From: an uncultured Pelagibacteraceae bacterium
GTDB lineage: Bacteria > Pseudomonadota > Alphaproteobacteria > Pelagibacterales > Pelagibacteraceae
Assembly (NCBI GenBank): GCA_902593285.1
Contig: CACJHW010000005.1
Location: 1-55,559 of the forward strand
Length of the DNA: 55,559 nucleotides
Reading direction: 5' to 3'
Position 1 is the first letter of the stretch, and every line of letters begins with the position of its first letter. Shown here one piece after another: positions 26,232 through 35,457 of this stretch. Made by a program: the position numbers and the translations under genes. The notes under the pieces were generated by a model. That model ran no database searches and was not told the DNA's origin. It was given only the letters and a program-made list of their open reading frames with translations.

Positions 26232-26785
26232 TTTACATAATTGATCATCAAGACTCTTTTACTTGGAATGTGGTTCATCAATTTGCAAAATTTGATAAAG
26301 TAATTTGCGCAAACTATTATGAAGTAAATGATAAATCGCTTGATAAAAGTGATACGATTGTTTTATCTCCAGGACCTGGATCACCAAAAGATTATCCAAC
26401 AACATCAAAAATTTACAAAAAATATAAAGGAAAGAAAAAAATTATTGGTATTTGTCTTGGTTATCAAATGATTTTGTATAATGAAGGAGGTAAAATCATA
26501 CAGCAAAAAAGAATATATCATGGATTTCAATCCAAAATAAAAACAAATAATCAAAGTAAAATCTTTAAAAACAATCAACAATTTAAAGTTGGTAGATATC
26601 ATTCATTAAAATTAATGGAGCCATTCAAATCGAATTCAATTAAAATAACTATGAGATGTAGTAAAACAAAAATACCTATGGGCCTTGAGGATAATCAAAA
26701 CAAAATATATGGATTTCAATTTCATCCAGAATCTTTTTTAACAGAAAATGGCAACACTCTTATTAAAAAAATCTTATCAGCTTAG
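26228..26785 (+). CDS. pabA: Glutamine amidotransferase, PabA/TrpG type
   Basis: 185 residues, class I glutaminase. Nucleophile C76 in GICLGYQMI, catalytic H166 and E168 in QFHPES, plus the LSPGPGSPKDY oxyanion segment (about 47-57). The usual H in GICLGHQ is Tyr here. It delivers ammonia from glutamine to the chorismate-binding subunit encoded just upstream (4-base overlap) and could serve both PabB and TrpE-type partners. The 3' end overlaps the next gene by 38 bases. Confidence 0.88.
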   Translation: MIYIIDHQDSFTWNVVHQFAKFDKVICANYYEVNDKSLDKSDTIVLSPGPGSPKDYPTTSKIYKKYKGKKKIIGICLGYQMILYNEGGKIIQQKRIYHGFQSKIKTNNQSKIFKNNQQFKVGRYHSLKLMEPFKSNSIKITMRCSKTKIPMGLEDNQNKIYGFQFHPESFLTENGNTLIKKILSA

Positions 26786-27491
26786 TAATCTTAAAGAAGT
26801 TAATTTCAATGATCTTTGGGGGTCTAGAGGTGTATTCACCACAATGCGAATGGTTGGAAAACCTCCTAAGTTAATACTTTTAAAACCACATTTAGAGAAC
26901 TTAATAAAATCTACAAAAAAATATGGAATAAGAAAAAACAATTTAAAAAACATTATTAAAGATTTAATTAACAAAAATACTCTATACAAAGGTTCTGATA
27001 ATTTATTTCGTATAGCGTTAAATAAAAAACTTATATCAGTCTCAATTAGAAAAAGACCAAAACCAAAAAATAAATTTAATCTTTTATTGTTTAAATATAA
27101 ACGAGTAGAACCAAATTACAAAAATCTCTATTATAAAAAAATATTAGCAAAATTAAGCAAAGTTGACTCCACTAAATTTGATATAGCCCTAGTTGCTAAT
27201 GATAAAATTTTAGAAACTGGTACTTCAAATTTAGTTTTTGTGAAAAATGGAGAGATTTTTTCACCTAAAAAAAATTGTTATTTTGGAAACACAATTAAAT
27301 TTATAAGTAAGAAAATTAAAATTAATTTTAAAGATATTTCTATTAAATCAATTGATGATTATGATGAAATAATTCTTATTGGATCTGGTAAAGGAGTAAC
27401 ATCAGTTTCAAAAATAAATGATCTTAAATGGAAGAGAAGAAAGACTGGTTGCTACACTAAGTTAAATAAACTATATAATTCTCTCGTTTAA
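26748..27491 (+). CDS. pabC: Aminodeoxychorismate lyase-like class IV aminotransferase
   Basis: 247 residues. Fold-type IV PLP protein: WGSRGVFTTMR near the N-terminus, the probable PLP lysine in the YYKKILAKLSK segment near residue 128, the ILETGTSNLVFV signature (E-x-x-x-S-N) near 155 and a C-terminal GSGKGVTSVSKI. With PabA/PabB genes upstream, elimination of pyruvate from aminodeoxychorismate to give p-aminobenzoate is likely. The start at 26748 lies inside pabA, an unusually long overlap, so a later start cannot be excluded. Confidence 0.78.
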   Translation: MATLLLKKSYQLSNLKEVNFNDLWGSRGVFTTMRMVGKPPKLILLKPHLENLIKSTKKYGIRKNNLKNIIKDLINKNTLYKGSDNLFRIALNKKLISVSIRKRPKPKNKFNLLLFKYKRVEPNYKNLYYKKILAKLSKVDSTKFDIALVANDKILETGTSNLVFVKNGEIFSPKKNCYFGNTIKFISKKIKINFKDISIKSIDDYDEIILIGSGKGVTSVSKINDLKWKRRKTGCYTKLNKLYNSLV

Positions 27492-27493
27492 AC

Positions 27494-27892
27494 ATGAAAG
27501 ATCCAAACAACCCTTGTATATTTTGCAAAATTAGAAAAGAAGAGCTGCAGTTTGAAAACCACTTGGCTTATTCATCCACAGATAGCTACCCTGTATCAGA
27601 ATTTCATAGTCTTATCGTTCCTAAAAGACATGTAGAGACATACTTTGACCTTACTAAAGAAGAAATTCAGGCATGTAACGAGTTAATTTTAAAAACTAAA
27701 GAAAAAATTTTAAAACAAGATACTAGTGTAAAAGGTTTTAATATAGGTACAAATGCAGGAAAATCTGCAGGCCAATCAATTATGCATTGTCATATTCATC
27801 TAATTCCAAGAAGAGAAGGGGATGTTGAGAGTCCTCAGGGTGGTGTTAGGTCAGTGATTCCCAACAAACAACACTACAAACGTAAACTCTAA
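27494..27892 (+). CDS. HIT family nucleotide hydrolase/transferase
   Basis: 132 residues. An N-terminal CIFCKI zinc-type pair opens the protein, with YPVSEFHSLIVPKRHVE in the middle and the histidine triad H98-C-H100-I-H102-LIPRR near the C-terminus. HIT proteins hydrolyse nucleoside phosphoramidates or dinucleotides. It starts 2 bases after the pabC-like stop and is the last gene before the apr promoter. Confidence 0.9.
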   Translation: MKDPNNPCIFCKIRKEELQFENHLAYSSTDSYPVSEFHSLIVPKRHVETYFDLTKEEIQACNELILKTKEKILKQDTSVKGFNIGTNAGKSAGQSIMHCHIHLIPRREGDVESPQGGVRSVIPNKQHYKRKL

Positions 27893-27910
27893 GTTGTTAT
27901 TAAAGACAAA

Positions 27911-27939
27911 TTGACCAATACTTTTGGTTGAACTATATA
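27911..27939 (+). promoter_or_regulatory. Sigma-70-type promoter of the apr operon
   Basis: TTGACC (27911-27916), a 17-base spacer, then TATATA (27934-27939) in the 105-base spacer ahead of aprM. The predicted transcript begins near 27946, leaving a leader of about 50 bases with an AAGGG ribosome site near 27985. One of the best consensus promoters in the window. Confidence 0.65.
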
Positions 27940-27997
27940 AATTTCTAGAATAGAAAACCTTAAATTAATTCAATTTTATATTACAAGGGTATAAAAA

Positions 27998-28798
27998 ATG
28001 TTTGCAACAAATCCTTTTTCAATTCTAGCTGAAACAGTTCCATCTATAGTCATGCAAGGTTTTGTGGTGTTAATGGTTTTATTAATAGTTGCAGGCACTC
28101 TTTTAGACATAATCCATAAAAAGAATGTGAAATACTTTTTTGAAAATGCCAAGAAAGCAAAAAAAAATGCGACCAAAGAACTATCGACTAGTGAAAGAAT
28201 TGCAGTTGTTTCAAAAACAATTGCATACGACATCGGAACTACATCAGAACTAGGGGCGGGCAAAAGAAGATTAGCACATGTTCTTGGTATGTACGGTACT
28301 ATATTGTTTTGGGTTGGCTCTGTTGTGATGATATTTTGTTATTCATCAGCAAATGCAGAAACTCCGACTGTTTGGCCAATGATCTGGCATATTGGCGCTT
28401 TGATGACGATTTTGGGTGGATCATGGTTTTGGTTCTTCTTAAGAGTTGATGTTTATTCTGAAGCGCAACCTTGGTACAGAATTATTAAAGCAGATTTATT
28501 TGTATTAGCTCTGATTGCAACTTCCTTAACTGGATTTATTTGGTCATATCTTCAAGGTTTAAATTTAGAAGGAAGATGGGATGCAAATTTATTTTTATTA
28601 TTATTTGTAGTTTCAAACCTACTTTTATTTGGAGGAGTTTATTGGTCAAAATTTGCTCACATGTTTTATAAGCCTGGTGCTGCAATACAAAAGAATTTAG
28701 CTGAAGCAGATGGTTCAAGAGATAATTTACCACCACCTGCAGATGCACCTGAACAATTTGGTTTGGGTATCAAAAGAGAACAACCTAAACATTATTAA
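27998..28798 (+). CDS. aprM: Adenylylsulfate reductase membrane partner AprM
   Basis: 266 residues, about six membrane spans arranged around a cytoplasmic loop rich in Lys (KKAKKNATKELSTSERIAVVSKTIAYDIGTTSELGAGKRR) and a His/Arg-bearing core (KRRLAHVLGMYGTILFW, WHIGALMTILGG). This organisation and its position directly before aprB and aprA identify the AprM type found in sulfur oxidisers in place of QmoABC. It should pass electrons between AprBA and the quinone pool. Heme or quinone ligands are inferred, not shown. Confidence 0.82.
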   Translation: MFATNPFSILAETVPSIVMQGFVVLMVLLIVAGTLLDIIHKKNVKYFFENAKKAKKNATKELSTSERIAVVSKTIAYDIGTTSELGAGKRRLAHVLGMYGTILFWVGSVVMIFCYSSANAETPTVWPMIWHIGALMTILGGSWFWFFLRVDVYSEAQPWYRIIKADLFVLALIATSLTGFIWSYLQGLNLEGRWDANLFLLLFVVSNLLLFGGVYWSKFAHMFYKPGAAIQKNLAEADGSRDNLPPPADAPEQFGLGIKREQPKHY

Positions 28799-28831
28799 TT
28801 ATGATAAAATTTAAAAAGGAGAGAGAATAAT

Positions 28832-29302
28832 ATGTCAACATTTGTTTATATGACAAGATGTGATGGCTGTGGTCATTGCGTAGATATTTGCCCATCAGAT
28901 ATAATGCACATTGATGAAAACATAAGACGTGCAAAAAATATAGAACCTAACTTTTGTTGGGAATGTTATTCTTGTGTCAAAGCTTGTCCTAACCACGCTA
29001 TTGATGTTAGAGGATATGCAGACTTTGCTCCAATGGGGCATAGCGTTAGAGTAAGAAGGGAAGAAGAAAAAGGAACAATCTCTTGGAAAATTAAATTCAG
29101 AAATGGAACTGAAAAAAACTTTGTATCCCCAATTACAACTAAGCCTTGGGGAAAATTTATTCCTAAATTAGCTGAGGGGGATAAACCTAATCAAGGTGAG
29201 ATAAATTCACAAAGATTATACACCGAACCAGAAGGGTTAAATATAGATGGAGAGCTTCCGAGTGTTCCCAAAGAGTCATTCAAAAAAGGAGTTTACTATT
29301 AA
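28832..29302 (+). CDS. aprB: Adenylylsulfate reductase beta subunit
   Basis: 156 residues. Two [4Fe-4S] ferredoxin motifs: C10-x2-C13-x2-C16-x3-C20-P and C42-x2-C45-x2-C48-x3-C52-P. The C-terminal tail (WGKFIPKLAEGDKPNQGEINSQRLYTEP) wraps the alpha subunit in known AprBA structures. It relays electrons between the AprA FAD and the membrane partner. It is 33 bases after aprM, with an AAGGAGAGAG ribosome site before its start, and shares 1 base with aprA. Confidence 0.94.
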   Translation: MSTFVYMTRCDGCGHCVDICPSDIMHIDENIRRAKNIEPNFCWECYSCVKACPNHAIDVRGYADFAPMGHSVRVRREEEKGTISWKIKFRNGTEKNFVSPITTKPWGKFIPKLAEGDKPNQGEINSQRLYTEPEGLNIDGELPSVPKESFKKGVYY

Positions 29303-31161
29303 TGGCTAGTCATAAAACACATTACGAAGATTGCGATATATTAGTTGTTGGTGGAGGTATGGCTGGAACTGGTGCTACCTTTGAAGCAAGACACTGGGGT
29401 AGAGACATGAAAATTGTTTGTGTTGAAAAAGCTAACATTGATAGAAGTGGAGCTGTTGCTCAAGGACTGTATGCAATTAACTGCTACATGGGAATGCAAT
29501 GGGGTGAAAACCAACCAGAAGATCATGTAAGATATGCAAGAAATGATTTAATGGGAATGGTAAGAGAAGATTTAGGTTATGACATGGCTCGTCACGTGGA
29601 CTCTACAGTTCATATGTTTGATGAATGGGGTCTACCTATGATGAAGAATGAAGAAACTGGAAGATACCTAAGAGAAGGTAAATGGCAGATTATGATCCAT
29701 GGCGAAAGTTATAAACCGATTGTTGCAGAAGCTGCAAAAAAATCTGCAGATAAAATTTATAATAGAATAATGATTACTCATCTTTTAATGGACGAGTCTC
29801 ATGATAACAGAATTGGTGGAGCAGTTGGCTTTAATATGAGAACTGGTGATTTCCATGTATTCAGAGCAAAAGCGGTAATTGTTGCTGCTGGTGGAGCTTC
29901 GCACATCTTTAAACCAAGAGCGGTTGGAGAAGGAATGGGTAGAACTTGGTATGCACCATGGAGTAATGGATCTGCATATGCATTACCAATTGCAGCAGGT
30001 GCAAAGATGACTCAAATGGAAAATAGAATTGTATTATGTAGATTTAAAGATGGTTATGGTCCAGTTGGAGCGTATTTCCTTCATTTAAAAACCTATACTC
30101 AAAATGCTAATGGCGAAAATTATGAGAAAAAATGGTATGACCAAACTAAAGAGTTAGTTGGAGAGTACATTGATCATCATCCAACACCAACTTGTTTGAG
30201 AAACCATGCATTTATTCAAGAAGTAGCTGCAGGTGGTGGACCAATCCATATGGTAACTACTGAAGCTTTCCAAGATCCACATTTAGAAACAGTAGGTTGG
30301 GAAAATTTCTTAGGAATGACTGTTGGTCAAGCTGTAGTTTGGGCATCTCAAAACATTGATCCAAAATACACAAATCCTGAGTTAACTACATCTGAGCCGT
30401 ATGTAATGGGATCTCATGCTACTTGTTCTGGCGCATGGGTGAGTGGCCCTGAGGACTTATCACCACCAGAATATTTCTGGGGTTATAACAGAATGCTGAC
30501 TATTGACGGTTTATTTGGTGCAGGAGATACAGTTGGTGGAAGCGCACATAAGTTTTCATCTGGATCTTTTACAGAAGGTAGATTAGCTGCAAAAGCTGCA
30601 GTTAAATACATTGAAGACAAAAAAGCCGAAGGGGTTAAAGTTTCAGATAAACAGTGTGAGGATTTCAAAACTGCAGTTTACAAACCACTAGAAAACTACA
30701 CAGTTGCTAGAAATGAGATCACTGGTGGAACAGTTTCTCCTAGCTATATATCTCCAATCCAAGGTCTTCAAAGGTTACAGAAAATCATGGATGAATATGT
30801 TGGTGGAATTACTTCAAATTATATGACTAATGGTAATATGTTGAAAAGAGGACTTGAGTTGTTAGATTGGCTTCAAGAAGACCTAGAGCATGTTGGAGCT
30901 GAAGATTATCACCAGCTTATGAGAGCTTGGGAATTAAAACACAGAGCTTTGACTTCTCAGTGTGTAACAGAACATACATTATTTAGGGAAGAGACTAGAT
31001 GGCCAGGCTATTATTATAGAGGTGATCATATGAAACTTGATGATGAAAATTGGCATTGTTTAACAGTTTCTAGACGTGACCCTAAAACTGGTAAGTTTAG
31101 TATGGAGAAAGTTCCTGTCTACCATATAGTGGATGAGAACGAGAAGAAAAAAGCTTCGTAA
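29302..31161 (+). CDS. aprA: Adenylylsulfate reductase alpha subunit
   Basis: 619 residues. FAD-binding N-terminus DILVVGGGMAGTGATFEA and the long AprA-specific body (RSGAVAQGLYAINCYMG, HFSSG-like SAHKFSSGSFTEGR around 415-428) are typical. Catalyses AMP-dependent interconversion of sulfite and adenosine 5'-phosphosulfate; with xsc and suyAB nearby, the sulfite-oxidising direction is likely. Full length, ATG overlapping the aprB stop by one base. Known SAR11 and sulfur-oxidiser genomes carry this lineage. Confidence 0.95.
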   Translation: MASHKTHYEDCDILVVGGGMAGTGATFEARHWGRDMKIVCVEKANIDRSGAVAQGLYAINCYMGMQWGENQPEDHVRYARNDLMGMVREDLGYDMARHVDSTVHMFDEWGLPMMKNEETGRYLREGKWQIMIHGESYKPIVAEAAKKSADKIYNRIMITHLLMDESHDNRIGGAVGFNMRTGDFHVFRAKAVIVAAGGASHIFKPRAVGEGMGRTWYAPWSNGSAYALPIAAGAKMTQMENRIVLCRFKDGYGPVGAYFLHLKTYTQNANGENYEKKWYDQTKELVGEYIDHHPTPTCLRNHAFIQEVAAGGGPIHMVTTEAFQDPHLETVGWENFLGMTVGQAVVWASQNIDPKYTNPELTTSEPYVMGSHATCSGAWVSGPEDLSPPEYFWGYNRMLTIDGLFGAGDTVGGSAHKFSSGSFTEGRLAAKAAVKYIEDKKAEGVKVSDKQCEDFKTAVYKPLENYTVARNEITGGTVSPSYISPIQGLQRLQKIMDEYVGGITSNYMTNGNMLKRGLELLDWLQEDLEHVGAEDYHQLMRAWELKHRALTSQCVTEHTLFREETRWPGYYYRGDHMKLDDENWHCLTVSRRDPKTGKFSMEKVPVYHIVDENEKKKAS

Positions 31162-31182
31162 TAAATAATTTAATTAAATCAC

Positions 31183-31533
31183 ATGGATATTTTATCTAAA
31201 TCAGATGATGAAATATATGAATTAGCCAAACCTATTTGGGATAATTTGGTTAAATCATCTAATCTTAAAGATTATGGCGGGTTTACTAGAGATTTCTCTA
31301 CTCAAATGCTTTTTGGCGCTAACGAAGTAGAGCTCGGGAAACAGTGGGCCAATAACAAGCTAATCACTAATCTTAAAGAGACTTTTGAACCCTTCGGTTG
31401 CCTTAGAAGAGGAGATCACATAACTGTTTTGATCAAACAGACAAATAAAGAGATACCAGGAGAGTTCCTTGGAAGGTTGGTGTTAGGAGTTGAGGACGAT
31501 ACAATTAAAGTTTTTGGGGCTACCATCTACTAG
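31183..31533 (+). CDS. Conserved-looking hypothetical protein of the apr cluster
   Basis: 116 residues, cytoplasmic, starting 22 bases after aprA. The N-terminal half is helical and acidic (SDDEIYELAKPIWDNLVKSSN), followed by a basic strand region (GCLRRGDHITVLIKQTNKEIPGEFLGRLVLGVED). One cysteine (C74) is present. It is placed with an electron-transfer enzyme and a sulfite-type exporter, so an accessory role in sulfite handling is plausible. I recognise no family. Confidence 0.6.
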   Translation: MDILSKSDDEIYELAKPIWDNLVKSSNLKDYGGFTRDFSTQMLFGANEVELGKQWANNKLITNLKETFEPFGCLRRGDHITVLIKQTNKEIPGEFLGRLVLGVEDDTIKVFGATIY

Positions 31534-31600
31534 GCAAAAAAATTGCTTAATAATAAATAATTGTTTGACAAATTTCGTTGTGGGTGTATTGACGAATTTA

Positions 31601-31735
31601 ATGTTACTTTCTAAAGTAAAAATTATCAATAAACTCTCAAATTTTAAAACTACATTTATTAAGGCAGGAATTATAGCAAGCTTAACAGCTTACTGGGGAG
31701 TGATTTTAGTTGGAACTTTTATCACTTTTAACTAA
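31601..31735 (+). CDS. Small membrane protein, 44 residues, between apr genes and TSUP
   Basis: From ATG 31601 the frame gives a basic start (MLLSKVKIINKLSNFKTTF) and one hydrophobic span (IKAGIIASLTAYWGVILVGTFITF). Ends 29 bases before the TSUP permease start. No clear Shine-Dalgarno is visible; in-frame TTG 31589 or GTG 31580 are alternative starts. The open frame continues upstream into the preceding gene, but that part looks non-coding. No family recognised. Confidence 0.5.
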   Translation: MLLSKVKIINKLSNFKTTFIKAGIIASLTAYWGVILVGTFITFN

Positions 31736-31764
31736 GTTGTTTTTTAACAACTTTTAAATTTTTT

Positions 31765-32844
31765 ATGGAAGTATTTTTACCGATAGCTCAAGTTTTTGTT
31801 AACCCTATCGAGATACTTTTATTAAGTGCGATTGTTGGAGTACTTTCAGGTTTATTTGGTGTTGGTGGTGGGTTTTTGATGACACCTTTCTTAATTTTTT
31901 TAGGAATACCTCCTGCATATGCAGTTGCTAATGAAGCAAATAATATTTTAGCCACCTCAGTTTCTGGATCTACTACGCATTATTTAAAAAATACTTTAGA
32001 TTATAAAATGGGTTCAATGATCGTGATTGGAGGTGTAATTGGAACCTCTCTAGGAATTTACACTTTTACATATTTTAAAGGTATTGGAAAAATTGATACA
32101 GTAATCTCTCTAGCTTATATGTATATATTGGCAATAATTGGAACTTTAATGTTGGTTGAGAGTTTAGGTGAAATAGATAAAGCAAAAAGAAACATTGTAG
32201 TTAAAAAAAAATTACATGTTCATTATTGGATACATGGTCTTCCATTAAGAATGAGATTTCCAAAGTCTAAATTATATGAGAGTATTTTTACACCAATTAT
32301 AATTGGTCTATTAGTTGGATTTATTGCAGCCATTATGGGAATCGGAGGTGCTTTTATTTTAGTTCCTGCAATGATTTATATAATTAAAATGCCTACTAAA
32401 TTAGTTCCTGGTACATCTTTATTTGTAACAATTTTTGTAAGTGTGGTTGTTACTTTTCTTCATTCATTTAATTATGGATCTATAGATTTATTTCTAGTTC
32501 TTATGTTGGTTGTAGGATCTATAATAGGAGTTCAAGTTGGACAAAAATTAGGAGAAAGAATTGATAGTTCTGGTTTAAGAGCTTTATTAGCAATTTTATT
32601 ACTGATAGTAGGTATAGCGATAGCATACGACACGTTTTTTGCAGAAAAAATTATAAATGGAACTGCTAAAGCAACTAGTTCAGATTTAAACTTCTTTTCT
32701 GAATTTATAATTGATTTTTCTAAAGAGATGCCTTTCTTTTATGGATTATTTACAATTATGTTTGCAATTATTTTAGGTGTTGGAGCTGCTTTTATAAGAC
32801 GATTTATTTCAAATTTTAGAAAAAAATTATTAGTCAAATCTTAA
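31765..32844 (+). CDS. TSUP family permease, probable sulfite/sulfonate exporter
   Basis: 359 residues, about eight to nine spans in two halves, each with the TSUP glycine motif: VGVLSGLFGVGGGFLMTPFLIF near residue 25 and VGFIAAIMGIGGAFILVPAMIY near 190. A basic loop (KAKRNIVVKKKLHVHYWIHGLPLRMRFPKSK) separates them. Position downstream of apr and beside xsc/suyAB genes suggests sulfite export in parallel with its oxidation. The stop overlaps the convergent YeiH-type gene by 4 bases. Confidence 0.85.
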   Translation: MEVFLPIAQVFVNPIEILLLSAIVGVLSGLFGVGGGFLMTPFLIFLGIPPAYAVANEANNILATSVSGSTTHYLKNTLDYKMGSMIVIGGVIGTSLGIYTFTYFKGIGKIDTVISLAYMYILAIIGTLMLVESLGEIDKAKRNIVVKKKLHVHYWIHGLPLRMRFPKSKLYESIFTPIIIGLLVGFIAAIMGIGGAFILVPAMIYIIKMPTKLVPGTSLFVTIFVSVVVTFLHSFNYGSIDLFLVLMLVVGSIIGVQVGQKLGERIDSSGLRALLAILLLIVGIAIAYDTFFAEKIINGTAKATSSDLNFFSEFIIDFSKEMPFFYGLFTIMFAIILGVGAAFIRRFISNFRKKLLVKS

Positions 32845-33908
32845 TTGAAATAATTTATATATAATTCGATAGTTGCAATACAAACTAATCCAACGGTTGC
32901 CATACCTATAAAACCAACAACAAATGGTTTGTAACCCATATTTTTAATTTCTTTTAGGTTGGTAGAAAGACCAATTGCTGCCATCGCCATTGTTAAAAAT
33001 ATTTTTGAGGACAAATGAATACCCTCAATTGTAACTAACCATTTGTAGTTATTTGAGAACATTAGATCACCTAAATTTCTGATTATTATCATGGCTACAA
33101 AACCTAAAACAAAGTAGGGAAAAATATCTATTATTGAGTATTTCTTTTCTGCAGTTTTTCCTCGATTATAAAGAAATGCAAATAAAGGGATCATGATAAT
33201 CAAAAAGGTATTCCTTATTAATTTCGTTACTGTTGCGATATTTAAAGTTTCAGGACTATTGAATTGTTGGTCATAAATTAATCCTGCAGCTGCAACTTGA
33301 GAGGTTTCATGGATAGATGTTCCCAGAAATAATCCTATTAATAATGGCTCACTTTCAAAATAAAAGTCAGCAAAATAAGGATAAATTAGCATCGAAAGTA
33401 TTCCAAACAATGTAATATTAGCAATTGCATAAGACACCTCGTTTTTTTTTGCACCAATAACAGGGGCAGTAGCCATAATTGCTGTAGTGCCACAAACAGT
33501 ACTGCCTATTGATATTAAGTAAGCCATTCTTGTCGGTATTTTTAATTTTTTAATAAGAAGTTTAATTACTATTAACACACTGATTATACAGATTATAATT
33601 AATGGAATTGCTATTGTTCCGAATTCTAAAAATTCAAATGGCTTCAATTGAATACCTAAACAAATAATACCTAGTTTAAGAATATATTTTTGTGTAAAAT
33701 CTAGACCTCTTAAAAAACTTTCTCTTATTTGAAAAATATTTCCAAAAAGCATCCCTAATAAAATAGCAATCATTGCAGTAGATATTGGGCTTTTTTCATA
33801 GCCCAATAACTCAATACCGAGAATATTATTGAAACCTTGAGATAAAGTGTAAAGAACAAATGCCAATATAATACCTGGTAATACAACTAGGTATTTCTTT
33901 AAATTCAT
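32841..33908 (-). CDS. YeiH-family putative sulfate exporter
   Basis: 355 residues, about ten to eleven spans, UPF0324/PSE family. Signatures include LGIQLKPFEFLEFG, TRMAYLISIGSTVCGTTAIMATAPVIGAK and LFLGTSIHETSQVAAAG (the H-E-T-S-Q-V motif is nearly invariant). Related proteins (TauZ-type) lie with taurine-degradation genes and are proposed to export sulfite or sulfate. It follows suyB by 16 bases on the same strand, so it is likely co-expressed with sulfolactate cleavage. Confidence 0.85.
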   Translation of the reverse strand: MNLKKYLVVLPGIILAFVLYTLSQGFNNILGIELLGYEKSPISTAMIAILLGMLFGNIFQIRESFLRGLDFTQKYILKLGIICLGIQLKPFEFLEFGTIAIPLIIICIISVLIVIKLLIKKLKIPTRMAYLISIGSTVCGTTAIMATAPVIGAKKNEVSYAIANITLFGILSMLIYPYFADFYFESEPLLIGLFLGTSIHETSQVAAAGLIYDQQFNSPETLNIATVTKLIRNTFLIIMIPLFAFLYNRGKTAEKKYSIIDIFPYFVLGFVAMIIIRNLGDLMFSNNYKWLVTIEGIHLSSKIFLTMAMAAIGLSTNLKEIKNMGYKPFVVGFIGMATVGLVCIATIELYINYFN

Positions 33909-33924
33909 GAAAGACTAAAGTTAA

Positions 33925-35091
33925 TTAAGCACTTCTGTAAAGTTTAGTCATAACAAATTCTTTATGACCCAAAGCTTCAGCGCAAGTTAATCTGCCGTTT
34001 GCTACTCTTAGTGTAGTTTTAATTAATTCATCACCTGCTTCAGACAAATTCATTTCTCTTGAAAGAATTTTTGAAACATCACAGTCAATGTGCTCTCCCA
34101 TACCTTTTACAGTTAAAGGATTAGCTGTTAATTTAACAACAGGTTCAATTGGATTTCCAACGATATTGCCTTGTCCAGTTGGAAATAAATGAATATTAAA
34201 ACCAGCAGCAGCTTGAAGTGTCACACATTCTGCAGCAGCAGATGATGTGTCCATAAAATACAAGCCGTTTCCTTTAGTTGGTTCTTCTGCTGGTTCAAGA
34301 ACATCAATAAATTTACAATTTCCAATTTTTTGAAAATTACCAAAAGCTTTTTCTTCAATTGTTGTAAGTCCCCCAGCAATATTTCCAGCTGTTGGTTGAC
34401 TTTCAGAAAGATCATCTGTTGCTTCTTTTAAAATAAAATCATTATAAGAGCTCCAGGTTTTCATAAATTTTTCAGAAGCTTCTTTTGTAGCACCTCTAGT
34501 TGCACAAACTTGTTCTGCACCAGTTAATTCAGATGTTTCACCAAAACATAAATGAACACCTAATGGCTCAAGTTTATCCATTAAGTTTCCAACAGTTGGG
34601 TTTGCGGCTAGTCCTGAAGTAGTATCAGACTCTCCACACTTAACTGAGATCCATAAATCACTTAAAGGACATTCTTCTCTTTGTTTTTCTGAAGCCCACA
34701 TCACAAATTCTTGTGCTTTTTTTGATGCTTTCATTGTCGTACCTATGTCTCCTGTACGCTCAATATGAAATCCTTCAACTGGTTTTCCAGTTTTAGCAAT
34801 TCCATCTACAATTTTTTTTGTCCATTTAGGTTCAATACCTATGACAATTACTGCTGCAACGTTTGGATTACATCCAGTTCCTATCATTGTTCTAAAATGA
34901 AGCTCTAAATCTGCACCAAATTGAAGTCTTCCGTAAGAATGAGGAAGAGCGATTGTGCCTTTAATGTTGTTTGCAACTGCCTCTGCACATGCGTTCGAAA
35001 TGTCATCAACTGGCAAAATAATTACATGATTTCTTGTTCCGGCTCTACCGTTTTCTCTTTTATAACCTAAAAAGCTCTTTGGGATTTCCAT
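33925..35091 (-). CDS. suyB: (2R)-sulfolactate sulfo-lyase beta subunit (UxaA family)
   Basis: 388 residues, altronate dehydratase C-terminal (UxaA) family. Its start [48 protein letters not shown] and the metal-region [17 protein letters not shown] match the SuyB-type group. With SuyA it eliminates sulfite from (R)-sulfolactate, giving pyruvate. Other UxaA relatives act on sugar acids; the adjoining suyA, Xsc and YeiH genes favour SuyB. It starts 4 bases after the suyA stop. Confidence 0.88.
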   Translation of the reverse strand: MEIPKSFLGYKRENGRAGTRNHVIILPVDDISNACAEAVANNIKGTIALPHSYGRLQFGADLELHFRTMIGTGCNPNVAAVIVIGIEPKWTKKIVDGIAKTGKPVEGFHIERTGDIGTTMKASKKAQEFVMWASEKQREECPLSDLWISVKCGESDTTSGLAANPTVGNLMDKLEPLGVHLCFGETSELTGAEQVCATRGATKEASEKFMKTWSSYNDFILKEATDDLSESQPTAGNIAGGLTTIEEKAFGNFQKIGNCKFIDVLEPAEEPTKGNGLYFMDTSSAAAECVTLQAAAGFNIHLFPTGQGNIVGNPIEPVVKLTANPLTVKGMGEHIDCDVSKILSREMNLSEAGDELIKTTLRVANGRLTCAEALGHKEFVMTKLYRSA

Positions 35092-35095
35092 ACTA

Positions 35096-35380
35096 TTACC
35101 ACTTCTTTGTTTTTACATTGTGAACATGTACATGCTCACCTTTTTTGATTGATTTAACAACTTTACCAATATCGTGACCATACTTTAAAATAGTATCGCC
35201 CTCATTAAGGTCAACCATTGCAATTTTATGACCTAAAGGTATTTCATCTAAGGATTGAATATGTGTTGAACTGTCGTCTTCCATTATCCAGCAAGCACAG
35301 TCTTGTTTAGGACTGATTTTTTCAATAACAACTACTCCCACGTTGTCTTTTTTATCATGAATGATTATATCTGTTGCCAT
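35096..35380 (-). CDS. suyA: Sulfolactate sulfo-lyase alpha subunit (SAF domain)
   Basis: 94 residues, a single SAF-type domain ([19 protein letters not shown], then [22 protein letters not shown] and HVHVHNVKT), the N-terminal part of the altronate dehydratase family encoded as its own subunit. Pairs with SuyB. The gene is divergent from xsc, with 111 bases of shared control region. The HVHVHN motif near the end is conserved and may contact the metal. Confidence 0.88.
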   Translation of the reverse strand: MATDIIIHDKKDNVGVVVIEKISPKQDCACWIMEDDSSTHIQSLDEIPLGHKIAMVDLNEGDTILKYGHDIGKVVKSIKKGEHVHVHNVKTKKW

Positions 35381-35402
35381 ATCGTGTCGATTTGTTTGTT
35401 TG

Positions 35403-35451
35403 AAATTCGTAAAAACTTATATATTAATCGCACAAATTAACAAACGAATTT
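35403..35451. promoter_or_regulatory. Inverted repeat in the suyA-xsc divergent control region
   Basis: AAATTCGT (35403-35410) is the exact complement of ACGAATTT (35444-35451), 33 bases apart centre to centre minus arms. Adjacent runs GTTTGTT and AACAAAC give a second, offset dyad. The pair lies between two divergent genes of one pathway, so it may bind a shared regulator. TATAAT at 35458-35463 (a likely -10 for xsc) follows directly, so a bound protein could block it. Confidence 0.4.
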
Positions 35452-35457
35452 TATATA

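Noticed and set aside
27976-28263. Reverse-strand frame opposite aprM
   Set aside because: Complement shadow of a clear membrane protein gene; no ribosome site or family match.
31490-31600. Upstream part of the 81-codon frame before the small TSUP-adjacent protein
   Set aside because: Overlaps the preceding gene in a different frame and reads as non-protein-like; the ATG at 31601 is preferred.
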